Below are positions 1-7,209 of a DNA stretch of 64,000 bases, piece by piece. The notes beneath the pieces are model-generated. The model worked only from the letters and a program-made list of their open reading frames with translations, made no database searches and was not told the DNA's origin. Position 1 is the stretch's first letter. Each line of letters starts with the position of its first letter. The translations under genes and the position numbers were made by a program. This DNA is from Lacustribacter sp964460315 (GTDB lineage: Bacteria > Pseudomonadota > Gammaproteobacteria > Burkholderiales > Burkholderiaceae_A): assembly GCA_964460315.1 (NCBI GenBank), contig CAYWPQ010000005.1, positions 25,415 to 89,414 of the forward strand. Reading direction: 5' to 3'.

Positions 1-149
1 CCATGACCGGTCGAGACAACGTTCGGCTGCTGGTGCACCCCGGTGTTGATCACGGGTTCAACTGCTGGCGCCGCCCGGCCTGGAATCAAGTCACCGCGGC
101 CCGGGCACGAGGCCAGAGCCTGGTGCATCTCGCCGAAACCCTTCGTTAG
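1..149 (+). CDS. Dienelactone hydrolase family protein, C-terminal end only
   Basis: This reading frame is open from the first base and ends at TAG 147-149, so only about 48 C-terminal residues of a gene entering from the left are present. The fragment contains HPGVDHGF, then an Arg/Trp/Asn-containing stretch and a helix ending HLAETLR. This matches the end of dienelactone hydrolase-family alpha/beta hydrolases, where the His of the HGF motif belongs to the Cys/Ser-Asp-His triad. The family hydrolyses small ester or lactone substrates in the cytoplasm; the substrate cannot be told from this piece. The gene converges on the membrane-protein gene with 7 bp between stop codons. A different alpha/beta hydrolase is possible. 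Confidence 0.6.
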   Translation, partial: MTGRDNVRLLVHPGVDHGFNCWRRPAWNQVTAARARGQSLVHLAETLR

Positions 150-156
150 ACATCCG

Positions 157-750
157 TCAGCGATCAGAATCTGGCTTCCTCTCGGAAGCCAGGTACGAAC
201 GTCGAAGCCAGAGCACCAAGGCCACGACGATGAGTGAGCCCAAAATAGCGCCAATCGAAGAGAGCAGTGCGTCACGAACGAGCGTCTGCAGATCACTCAG
301 CCCGAACCAGTAAAGCGCGGCCTCGGTAACAAAGGCACTGAACAAGGACACAAAGGCAATCAGAAACGGAACGTGGGTCCAGCTCAGGTTCTCCCACGGC
401 GCGCGAACCTTCGTCAGAGCTGCATAAATGGCAAGCCCGGCCCAGACACTCAACGCTCGAATGGTGCCAAGCAGAGCCGCATCCCCAAGGCTTAAACCAT
501 CAATGCCCCGCGTGAGCCAGGCGAGTGTCTGCCCAATGGCAATACCTGCTACACCAAGCCAGCCAAAGAGCATGATGGCAATCAGCCGAAATCCCGCGGG
601 AAGGTAGACCCAGTGTCGAAAAGGTGCGTCTGACAGCCAAGCAAATAAAAGGTTGTTGTTGAGTACCGACATCCCGGAATAGATCACGGCCACGCCCAAG
701 ATCAGGGTGGATCGAGATGAAACGGTGGGACGTGAAAGCCACTCAAGCAT
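157..750 (-). CDS. Small integral membrane protein of unknown function
   Basis: The 197-residue product is strongly hydrophobic, with about five membrane segments near residues 14-32, 48-75, 86-108, 125-150 and 158-183, and a basic/acidic cytoplasmic tail (RRSYLASERKPDSDR). I see no catalytic motif and do not recognise the family; the alternation of long hydrophobic segments and short loops is only loosely like MASE-type sensor membrane modules, without any output domain. It stands alone between a convergent hydrolase gene and tRNA-fMet. Its ATG leader carries a run of nine C (on the coding strand) 11-19 nt upstream of the start, preceded by an AT-rich stretch that could hold the -10 element. 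No strong Shine-Dalgarno sequence is visible other than that tract. Confidence 0.6.
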   Translation of the reverse strand: MLEWLSRPTVSSRSTLILGVAVIYSGMSVLNNNLLFAWLSDAPFRHWVYLPAGFRLIAIMLFGWLGVAGIAIGQTLAWLTRGIDGLSLGDAALLGTIRALSVWAGLAIYAALTKVRAPWENLSWTHVPFLIAFVSLFSAFVTEAALYWFGLSDLQTLVRDALLSSIGAILGSLIVVALVLWLRRSYLASERKPDSDR

Positions 751-760
751 GGTTGGTGAA

Positions 761-769
761 GGGGGGGGG
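761..769. repeat. Nine-base G/C homopolymer in the leader of the membrane-protein gene
   Basis: Nine consecutive G on the + strand (C on the coding strand) lie between the likely AT-rich promoter (about 775-800) and the ATG at 750. Homopolymers of this length in leaders can slip during replication and alter promoter or ribosome-binding spacing. It may simply be a neutral run. Confidence 0.7.
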
Positions 770-968
770 AGCCATTAATTCTATTTTTTATAGATATTAA
801 TTTAGCCATGGACCTTGACGCTTGGTCAAACTATGACTTTCCCGAAGGCCGCACCACGAGACGATCGGAGGTGACAGAGACCACCGGGTTCACTGGTTTT
901 GGCTTGATCTGCCGGAGGTTCGCTTGATAATGCATGCCTTCGATGTAACACTGCATGCACTGGAATTT

Positions 969-1045
<77 letters not shown>

Positions 1046-1065
1046 TCAGGAACTGCGAAGTATAT

Positions 1066-1632
1066 ATGAAATTCTGCTCTGATTGTGGTCTCCCCACTGA
1101 AACCACCGTTCCCGAAGGCGACAGTCGTCCTCGCTCGGTCTGCACCGGTTGCAAAACCATTCACTACGTGAATCCGAAGCTCGTGCTGGGCACCATTCCC
1201 GTTTGGAATGATCAGGTGCTTTTGTGCAGGCGAGCGATTGAACCACGCAAGGGACTGTGGACCTTGCCCGCAGGGTTTATGGAAGTGGCCGAGTCGACTG
1301 CCCAAGGCGCCATGCGCGAAACGATGGAGGAAGCTGGTGCTCGTGTTGAACTTGGAAACTTGTTCTCAGTCTTCGATATTCCTCACGTCGATCAGGTGCA
1401 CCTCTTTTATCTTGCGAAACTCTGCGATCTTGATTTTGCTGCGGGCCCAGAAAGTCTTGAAGTTCGACTCTTCCGCGAAGACGAGATCCCCTGGTCAACC
1501 ATCGCCTTTCGAACCATCACCGCCACGCTCAAGTTTTATTTTCACGACCGACGACAGGGTGTGATGTCGATCCACACGGGTGACATTCGAGAAGTTTTGC
1601 TGCCTCATGACCCGACGGCTGCTGTGGATTAA
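1066..1632 (+). CDS. Nudix hydrolase with N-terminal zinc ribbon
   Basis: The product is a 188-residue pyrophosphohydrolase of the ADP-ribose pyrophosphatase type (COG1051). It has an N-terminal zinc ribbon (CSDCG ... CTGC, residues about 4-30) and a complete Nudix box of form G-x5-E-x7-REtMEEAG around residues 69-91, which binds the catalytic divalent metals. Expected substrates are nucleoside diphosphates linked to another moiety, such as ADP-ribose or NADH. I chose the ATG at 1066 because longer frames would run into the tRNA gene; GAAG lies a few bases upstream. The 3' end overlaps aat by 26 nt, so it heads the Nudix-aat-bpt-pyrD operon. Exact substrate unknown. Confidence 0.9.
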   Translation: MKFCSDCGLPTETTVPEGDSRPRSVCTGCKTIHYVNPKLVLGTIPVWNDQVLLCRRAIEPRKGLWTLPAGFMEVAESTAQGAMRETMEEAGARVELGNLFSVFDIPHVDQVHLFYLAKLCDLDFAAGPESLEVRLFREDEIPWSTIAFRTITATLKFYFHDRRQGVMSIHTGDIREVLLPHDPTAAVD

Positions 1633-2347
1633 TCCCAACGACGACCTACCCCCTTCCCATCAGGCGTTATCCATTGATGAAGGTGCGAACGGTTTGCTTG
1701 CCGCGGGCATGGACCTGTCGGCGGCTCGACTTCTTGAAGCCTATAGCCGAGGAGTCTTTCCCTGGTTCTCGGAGGGCGAGCCCGTGCTCTGGTGGACGCC
1801 CTCGCCACGCATGGTGTTGATGGTGGACGAATTCAAGGTCAGCAAGTCTTTCCGGAAGGTCCTGATTGGGGCCATGAATGATGCATCCCTTGATCTAAAA
1901 GTCGACCGTGACTTTCCCCAGACCATGCGTGCCTGTGCGGCCCCGAGAGGCTCCGAGTCGGGGACCTGGATCAGCCCAGCCATGATTGACGCCTACAGCG
2001 CGCTTCACGCCCAAGGACTTGCTCATAGCCTCGAGGTCACCCGAAATGGGCGCCCCGTTGGCGGCCTGTATTGTGTGTCCATCGGTCGAATGGTGTTCGG
2101 GGAATCCATGTTCTCAAAAGAACCGAATGGATCAAAAATTGCCCTTGCTGCACTCGTGGGCTGGATGCGAATCCAGGGCGCACCGATGATAGACTGCCAG
2201 CAGCGAACGGCCCATCTGGCCTCGCTGGGGGGACGGGAAATCAATCGTGAGTCATTCGAAGCCTTGCTGTCCGAACTGACGGGGCAGTTCGTTTTGCCAT
2301 GGTCGTCCGATGCACCCTGCCTGACCCACATCAAGACATTGATCTAG
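1607..2347 (+). CDS. aat: Leucyl/phenylalanyl-tRNA--protein transferase
   Basis: Aat transfers Leu or Phe from aminoacyl-tRNA to the N terminus of proteins starting with Lys or Arg, creating destabilising N-degrons recognised by ClpS. The 246-residue protein shows family hallmarks: SRGVFPWF and WWTPSPRMV near the N terminus, FGESMFSK and the following SKIAL segment of the acyl-transferase fold. The family is usually about 230-250 residues. The start at 1607 gives the typical MTRRLLWIN opening; the more upstream start would lie deep in the Nudix gene. It overlaps the Nudix end and is followed 4 nt later by bpt, the partner transferase. Cytoplasmic. Confidence 0.96.
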   Translation: MTRRLLWINPNDDLPPSHQALSIDEGANGLLAAGMDLSAARLLEAYSRGVFPWFSEGEPVLWWTPSPRMVLMVDEFKVSKSFRKVLIGAMNDASLDLKVDRDFPQTMRACAAPRGSESGTWISPAMIDAYSALHAQGLAHSLEVTRNGRPVGGLYCVSIGRMVFGESMFSKEPNGSKIALAALVGWMRIQGAPMIDCQQRTAHLASLGGREINRESFEALLSELTGQFVLPWSSDAPCLTHIKTLI

Positions 2348-2351
2348 CACC

Positions 2352-3074
2352 ATGGCCGACCTCAAAGATCTTCCTCTGGCCAACCTGCAGTTTTATGTCA
2401 CGGCACCCTACCCTTGCAGCTACCTCCCGGGCAGAAAAGCCCGGTCTCAGGTGGCCACGCCGAATCACTTGATTTCATCATCGGTCTACAGTGACCTGGT
2501 TCAAACAGGCTTTCGCCGAAGTGGCGTCTTTGCCTATCGGCCCTACTGCGACGGATGCAAAGCCTGCATGCCACTTCGTATCCCTGTTGATCAATTTGAG
2601 CCGAATCGAACCCAGCGTCGTGTCTGGAAGAAAAACAGTGATCTCTCCGTGATCTGTACCGAGCTGCATTTCAGTGATGAGCACTATGATCTCTATCAGC
2701 GCTACCAACGCCAGCGCCATGCGGGTGGCGGCATGGACCACGACAGTCGGGATCAGTACGCGCAGTTTCTTTTGCAAAGCCGGGTCGAATCTCGTTTGAT
2801 TGAGTTTCGCTCAGGTGACGGCCTGCTGAAGATGGTCTCCATCATCGATCTTCTCACCGACGGGCTGTCCTCGGTCTACACCTTTTACGAGCCTGATGAT
2901 CGCTCGCGAAGCCTCGGCACCTATGGCGTCTTGTGGCAGATTGATCAGTGCCAACAGCTGGGTCGGAAGCACCTCTACCTTGGCTACTGGATCCAAGAAA
3001 GTCCAAAGATGGCTTACAAGGTTTTGTTTAAGCCGAGTGAGGCACTTCGCAATGGACAGTGGGTTGCGACATGA
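2352..3074 (+). CDS. bpt: Aspartate/glutamate leucyltransferase (arginyl-transferase family)
   Basis: The protein (240 residues) belongs to the bacterial Ate1-like family Bpt, which adds Leu to N-terminal Asp or Glu. Seen in the sequence: the N-terminal cysteine cluster CDGCKAC near residue 62, the segment YxRYQRQRHAGGGM typical of the transferase core, and GTYGVLWQI towards the end. Together with Aat just upstream and ClpS/ClpA 40 kb away, it completes a bacterial N-degron set. It starts 4 nt after aat and its TGA overlaps the pyrD ATG (ATGA), so translation is probably coupled. The older name is ate. Confidence 0.95.
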   Translation: MADLKDLPLANLQFYVTAPYPCSYLPGRKARSQVATPNHLISSSVYSDLVQTGFRRSGVFAYRPYCDGCKACMPLRIPVDQFEPNRTQRRVWKKNSDLSVICTELHFSDEHYDLYQRYQRQRHAGGGMDHDSRDQYAQFLLQSRVESRLIEFRSGDGLLKMVSIIDLLTDGLSSVYTFYEPDDRSRSLGTYGVLWQIDQCQQLGRKHLYLGYWIQESPKMAYKVLFKPSEALRNGQWVAT

Positions 3075-4111
3075 GGCTCTGGTCGGTCTACCCCATGCTT
3101 CGGCCACTGCTGTTTTCCATGGATGCTGAAGCCGCCCATGAGCTCACCCTTCAGGGGCTTGAGGCGGCCCGGCACCTTCGGCTGCTCCCTGCCTCAAAGC
3201 CGCTGCCTGGTCGGGCCGTCAAGATGGCCGGACTCAGCTTTCCCAACCCCATCGGCCTTGCCGCTGGCCTGGATAAAAACGCAGCACACCTAGATGCACT
3301 TGGAAGCTTCGGGTTCGGATTCATCGAAGTGGGAACGGTCACGCCCAAGCCGCAGCCAGGTAACCCAAAACCGCGCATGTTCCGCATCACTGAATCCAAC
3401 GCTTTAATCAATCGGCTCGGCTTTAACAATATGGGGCTCGACACCTTTTTGGGCAACGTTCGACGGTCAAGATGGGCCCAAGAGAAAATGGGGGTGTTGG
3501 GTCTTAATATTGGAAAAAATGCAGCGACACCGATTGAAGAGGCCGACGACGACTATGTCGACTGCCTTCAAGGCGTCTATCCCTGGGCGGACTATGTCAC
3601 GGTCAATATCTCGTCGCCAAACACCAAAAACCTTCGCTCACTTCAGAATGACGCATCACTTGATCGACTGCTGGGCCGGCTCAAAACGAGCCAAGAGGCT
3701 TTGTGTCGAGAGCATGGCCGACAGGTGCCCATGTTTCTAAAAATTGCGCCCGACTTAGTCGATGAACAGATTCAACAGATTGCCGCAACCCTTTTGAAAC
3801 ATGCCTTCGAAGGCGTCATTGCGACCAACACCACCCTCAGTCGGAATGCTGTGCAAGGCCACCCTCTGGCATCCGAGTCGGGGGGGTTGTCTGGCGCGCC
3901 TCTTCTTGCCCCATCCAATCACGTGATTCGAGCGCTGCGCTCGGCACTGGGGCCCGAGTTCCCGATTATTGGGGTAGGAGGCGTGCTCAGCGGGGACGAC
4001 GCCCAATCGAAACTGGATGCGGGCGCCAACCTGGTGCAGGTTTACTCGGGCTTAATCTACCGAGGCCCTGCGCTTGTTGAAGAGGCCGTTGCGGCGACAC
4101 GCTCGGCATAA
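3071..4111 (+). CDS. pyrD: Dihydroorotate dehydrogenase (quinone), class 2
   Basis: PyrD oxidises dihydroorotate to orotate in pyrimidine synthesis and passes electrons to membrane quinone. The 346-residue protein has the class-2 N-terminal amphipathic region (residues 1-40), PNPIGLAAGLDKN for FMN binding, VNISSPNT with the class-2 catalytic Ser, and GVGGVLSGDDA followed by QVYSGLIYRGP at the phosphate-binding end. The ATG at 3071 overlaps the bpt stop; the upstream GTG in frame would lie inside bpt. Its last 55 nt overlap the 3' end of lutB on the opposite strand. Peripheral inner-membrane protein. Confidence 0.97.
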   Translation: MRLWSVYPMLRPLLFSMDAEAAHELTLQGLEAARHLRLLPASKPLPGRAVKMAGLSFPNPIGLAAGLDKNAAHLDALGSFGFGFIEVGTVTPKPQPGNPKPRMFRITESNALINRLGFNNMGLDTFLGNVRRSRWAQEKMGVLGLNIGKNAATPIEEADDDYVDCLQGVYPWADYVTVNISSPNTKNLRSLQNDASLDRLLGRLKTSQEALCREHGRQVPMFLKIAPDLVDEQIQQIAATLLKHAFEGVIATNTTLSRNAVQGHPLASESGGLSGAPLLAPSNHVIRALRSALGPEFPIIGVGGVLSGDDAQSKLDAGANLVQVYSGLIYRGPALVEEAVAATRSA

Positions 4112-5493
4112 AGCTCGCGAAAGGTTTTCGAGGCGGGCGTTGGAAGATCACGAAAGTGCGTCCAGCCCTTGGCCATCGCAAGATGTTGGATGCGGCCTTT
4201 TTTGCGGCCCATGCTCCGCAAGACACGGTTGCCGATCTTATTGACCAAGGCATAGAGATGCGGGCGAACCGCGACAAAGCCCCAGGCGGCCATGGCAAAA
4301 CGTTCCCACTTTGGCCGAAGATGTCGATCGAACTGCCGCTCTCGAAGCTTGCGAAGAAGATCCGGCAGCGGAATGGCGACAGGGCAGACCACATGGCACT
4401 CGCCACAGAGCGTCGCTGCCTGCGGCAGATCCAGCGCTTTCTCGAGGCCGACATAACTTGGCGTCAATACGGAACCCATGGGGCCGGGATAGACCCAGCC
4501 ATAGGCGTGGCCACCAATCTTTTGATAGACCGGGCAATGGTTCATGCAGGCACCACAGCGAATACAACGAAGCATCTCCTGGAATTCACTGCCGAGAAGA
4601 CTGGATCGGCCGCCGTCCACCAAGACGAAGTACATGTGCTCGGGGCCGTCGTGTTCGGCCGGTGTCTTGGTGCCCGTCAATACCGAGATGTAGTTTGAAA
4701 TGGACTGCCCAGTGGCACTTCGAGTAAGAAGCCGAACCATGGTGGCGAGATCCTCAAGGGTTGGCAACACCTTTTCAATCCCTGTCACCACCACATGCAC
4801 CTTCGGCATGACCGTGCACATGCCCTCGTTGCCTTCATTGGTCACAATTGCCACGGAGCCGGTCTCGGCGATCACGAAGTTACCCCCGGTGACGCCCATG
4901 TCGGACTGAAGAAACTTGGGCCGCAATGTTTCTCGCGCTTCGCGGGCCAGCTGAGGGATGTCCGTCAGCCTGGGCTTTTGATGAACCTTGGCAAAGAGGT
5001 CAGAAATCTCTTCTTTGTCTTTGTGAATGACTGGCGCAATGATGTGGCTGGGCGCCTCGTTGTCGTTGATCTGAAGAATATATTCCCCAAGATCCGTCTC
5101 CACCGACTCAATCCCCTCTTTGGCGAGCGCTGCATTGAGCGCCATTTCTTCGGAGACCATGGACTTTGATTTAGTGACCATCTTGACGTCGTGTCGCTTG
5201 GCAATCGCCACCACCAGGTCGGATGCCTGGGCAGGTGTCTCGGCGAAGAGCACCGTGGCACCACGGGCCGTGGCATTGCGCTCAAACATTTCCAGCCAGA
5301 CATCCAGCCGCTCGAGCACGCGATTGCGTCTCTCCACCGCCGCCTGACGGGTCGCGGTGTAGTCGATTTCCTGCATGACATTGGCGCGAGCGGTGACAAA
5401 CTTGTCGGCAAGCTTTTTAAGGTTCTGCTGCAGCCTCGCATCGGCAAGTTTTTCGCCAACCCGGGCTTGGAAGTGCATGGACTGAACACGCAT
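4057..5493 (-). CDS. lutB: L-lactate utilization iron-sulfur protein LutB
   Basis: LutB (YkgF) is the iron-sulfur subunit of the LutABC-type L-lactate dehydrogenase system. The 478-residue product has the LutB N-terminal domain, with GGNFVIAETGS near residues 203-213, and a C-terminal ferredoxin-like part. Cysteines 310, 313, 316 and 320, plus 363, 366 and 370, form two 4Fe-4S signatures (CIRCGACMNHCP and CGECHVVCP). A clear Shine-Dalgarno (AAGGTGA) precedes the ATG at 5493. It lies 18 nt downstream of lutA. No lutC follows; instead the gene runs 55 nt into convergent pyrD. Lactate is the best-known substrate, but related proteins may act on other hydroxy acids. Confidence 0.92.
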   Translation of the reverse strand: MRVQSMHFQARVGEKLADARLQQNLKKLADKFVTARANVMQEIDYTATRQAAVERRNRVLERLDVWLEMFERNATARGATVLFAETPAQASDLVVAIAKRHDVKMVTKSKSMVSEEMALNAALAKEGIESVETDLGEYILQINDNEAPSHIIAPVIHKDKEEISDLFAKVHQKPRLTDIPQLAREARETLRPKFLQSDMGVTGGNFVIAETGSVAIVTNEGNEGMCTVMPKVHVVVTGIEKVLPTLEDLATMVRLLTRSATGQSISNYISVLTGTKTPAEHDGPEHMYFVLVDGGRSSLLGSEFQEMLRCIRCGACMNHCPVYQKIGGHAYGWVYPGPMGSVLTPSYVGLEKALDLPQAATLCGECHVVCPVAIPLPDLLRKLRERQFDRHLRPKWERFAMAAWGFVAVRPHLYALVNKIGNRVLRSMGRKKGRIQHLAMAKGWTHFRDLPTPASKTFRELYAERVAATASSTSAGPR

Positions 5494-5511
5494 GGCTAGT
5501 TCACCTTTGAA

Positions 5512-6282
5512 TCAGTGTGGATCACGTGATCGGCTGGGGGCGACATCGCCCGCCAACACCTGTGCAATGTGCAGCACCTGAGTTCGCTCATCACCCAACC
5601 GGCGAAGACGTCCCTCAATGTTCAACATACAGCCCAGATCCCCCAACACCACCGCCTGCGCCTGAGTGGCCTGAATGTTGGTGATCTTCTCGTCCACGAT
5701 CGCGGTGGAGACATTGCCGTATTTCATTGAAAAGGTACCGCCAAATCCGCAGCAGGCCGTGCAGTCTTTCATCTCCCGAACCTCAAGGCCGTCGACTTTC
5801 GCCAAGAGCTCACGGGGCTGCTTGGAAACCCCAAGCTCTCGAAGCCCGCTGCAGCTGTCGTGATAGGTCACGGCACCCTGCACCTTGCCCGGAACCGAAT
5901 CGACCTTTAAGACATTGACAAGGAAATCAGTGAGCTCGAAGATTTTCGGAGCGAGATCCGCCATTCGGCGCTTCATCTGAGGGTCACTTGCGAAGAGATC
6001 AAGGTAGTGCACCTTCATCATGCCGGCGCACGATCCGGAGGGAATGACCACATAGTCGTAGCCCTCAAGCTGGCCGAGCACCCGAACCGCCAGCTGATGC
6101 GCCGTGCGACGATCGCCACTGTTGTAGGCAGGCTGACCACAACAGGTCTGGTCTTCGGGAAGGACAACCTCGCAGCCGGCCTCTTCAAGAAGCTTGAGCG
6201 TCGCCAAACCAATCTCGGGCCGCATCAGATCAACCAGACAGGTCGCAAACAGGGCAATACGAGGCTTCGAATCTATGGGCAT
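5512..6282 (-). CDS. lutA: L-lactate utilization protein LutA (CCG-domain iron-sulfur protein)
   Basis: LutA (YkgE) belongs to the heterodisulfide-reductase/GlpC CCG-domain family and acts with LutB in oxidising L-lactate to pyruvate. Two CCG repeats are visible: QTCCGQPAYNSGD near residue 45 and DCTACCGFGGTFS near residue 190, with further cysteines in SGSCAGM and HDSCSGL. I use the ATG at 6282 (256 residues); the frame could also begin at TTG 6294. It is divergent from the IclR regulator with a 13-bp palindrome between them. Base and codon use look like the neighbours. Confidence 0.92.
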   Translation of the reverse strand: MPIDSKPRIALFATCLVDLMRPEIGLATLKLLEEAGCEVVLPEDQTCCGQPAYNSGDRRTAHQLAVRVLGQLEGYDYVVIPSGSCAGMMKVHYLDLFASDPQMKRRMADLAPKIFELTDFLVNVLKVDSVPGKVQGAVTYHDSCSGLRELGVSKQPRELLAKVDGLEVREMKDCTACCGFGGTFSMKYGNVSTAIVDEKITNIQATQAQAVVLGDLGCMLNIEGRLRRLGDERTQVLHIAQVLAGDVAPSRSRDPH

Positions 6283-6322
6283 GTTGACATCCAAGGGTTC
6301 TCGGAACTGAATTCCATCGTCT

Positions 6323-6335
6323 AAAATGCCATTTT
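6323..6335. promoter_or_regulatory. Palindrome between lutA and the IclR gene, candidate operator
   Basis: AAAATG-C-CATTTT is a perfect 6+1+6 inverted repeat in the short divergent intergenic region, 41 bp from the lutA ATG and 20 bp from the IclR ATG at 6355. IclR-family proteins bind short palindromes of about this size near the gene they control, often next to their own gene. Assignment to this regulator is inference. Confidence 0.5.
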
Positions 6336-6354
6336 GCCATCTGAACTGGCCGAC

Positions 6355-7209
6355 ATGCGTGATTCCCCCGATTTAACCGTGAAGAAGCAAGCCTTGGAAG
6401 CCCTCCCGGAGCCCACCGCTCGGCGGCTGATTGCGCCGCCTGTGCAGCCACCGAGCCTTGCGATTCAAGTCATTGAGCGCATGATGACGCTCTTGGATGC
6501 CCTTGCCAAGAAATCCGAGCCCGTCACCCTTAAGGAGTTGTCGCAAACCAGCGGCCTTCATCCATCCACGGCCCACCGAATTCTGAACGACCTCGTCCTG
6601 GCTCGGGTCGTCGACCGAACCGAGCCCGGCTGCTATCAGCTTGGCATGCGTCTGCTGGAGCTGGGAAACCTGGTGAAAGCCCGGCTCAATGTTCGCGATG
6701 CCGCCGCAGGCCCCATGCGAGAACTCCACCGTCTCACTGGGGAGACCATCAACCTGTCCGTTCGCCAGGGTGATGAAATTGTTTACGTTGAGCGAACCGT
6801 CAGCGAAAGGTCAGGCATGCAGGTGGTGCGCGCCATTGGTGGACGGGCTCCACTTCATCTCACCTCCACAGGCAAGCTCTTTCTGGCCAACGACGACATT
6901 CGCGCGGTAAGGTCTTACAGCATGAGAACTGGGTTGGCTGGGCAGACCGCCAACAGCATCACCGATCTTGCGAAGCTCGAAGAAGCCCTGGCCGAAGTGA
7001 AACGCCGAGGTTATGCACGCGACAATGAGGAGCTCGAAATGGGTGTGAGATGCATTGCGTCGGGCATCTACGACGACAGCGGCGAACTCGTTGCAGGGCT
7101 ATCGATTTCCGCGCCCGCCGACCGCGCCAATGACGGCTGGCTTCAGGCACTCACGGAAACCGCCAAGGCGATTTCCGAGGCGCTTGGCTATGACCGAGGA
7201 GCCGACTGA
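6355..7209 (+). CDS. IclR-family transcriptional regulator
   Basis: The 284-residue protein has an N-terminal winged helix-turn-helix (about residues 35-100, with LKELSQTSGLHPSTAHRIL) and the C-terminal IclR effector domain, with RQGDEIVYVERT, LHLTSTGKLFLA and the GVRCIASGIYDD segment. IclR effectors are small organic acids such as glyoxylate, pyruvate or aromatic acids. It is divergent from lutAB, so it probably controls lactate use. I prefer ATG 6355; the TTG at 6334 in the same frame lies inside the palindrome. A Pro/Ala-rich tail of about 30 residues precedes the DNA-binding domain. The 3' end overlaps the convergent endopeptidase gene by 22 nt. Confidence 0.92.
   Translation: MRDSPDLTVKKQALEALPEPTARRLIAPPVQPPSLAIQVIERMMTLLDALAKKSEPVTLKELSQTSGLHPSTAHRILNDLVLARVVDRTEPGCYQLGMRLLELGNLVKARLNVRDAAAGPMRELHRLTGETINLSVRQGDEIVYVERTVSERSGMQVVRAIGGRAPLHLTSTGKLFLANDDIRAVRSYSMRTGLAGQTANSITDLAKLEEALAEVKRRGYARDNEELEMGVRCIASGIYDDSGELVAGLSISAPADRANDGWLQALTETAKAISEALGYDRGAD

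Noticed and set aside
931..959. TGCATGC/GCATGCA inverted repeat downstream of tRNA-fMet as a terminator
   Set aside because: Short stem, 15-nt loop and no U-tract.
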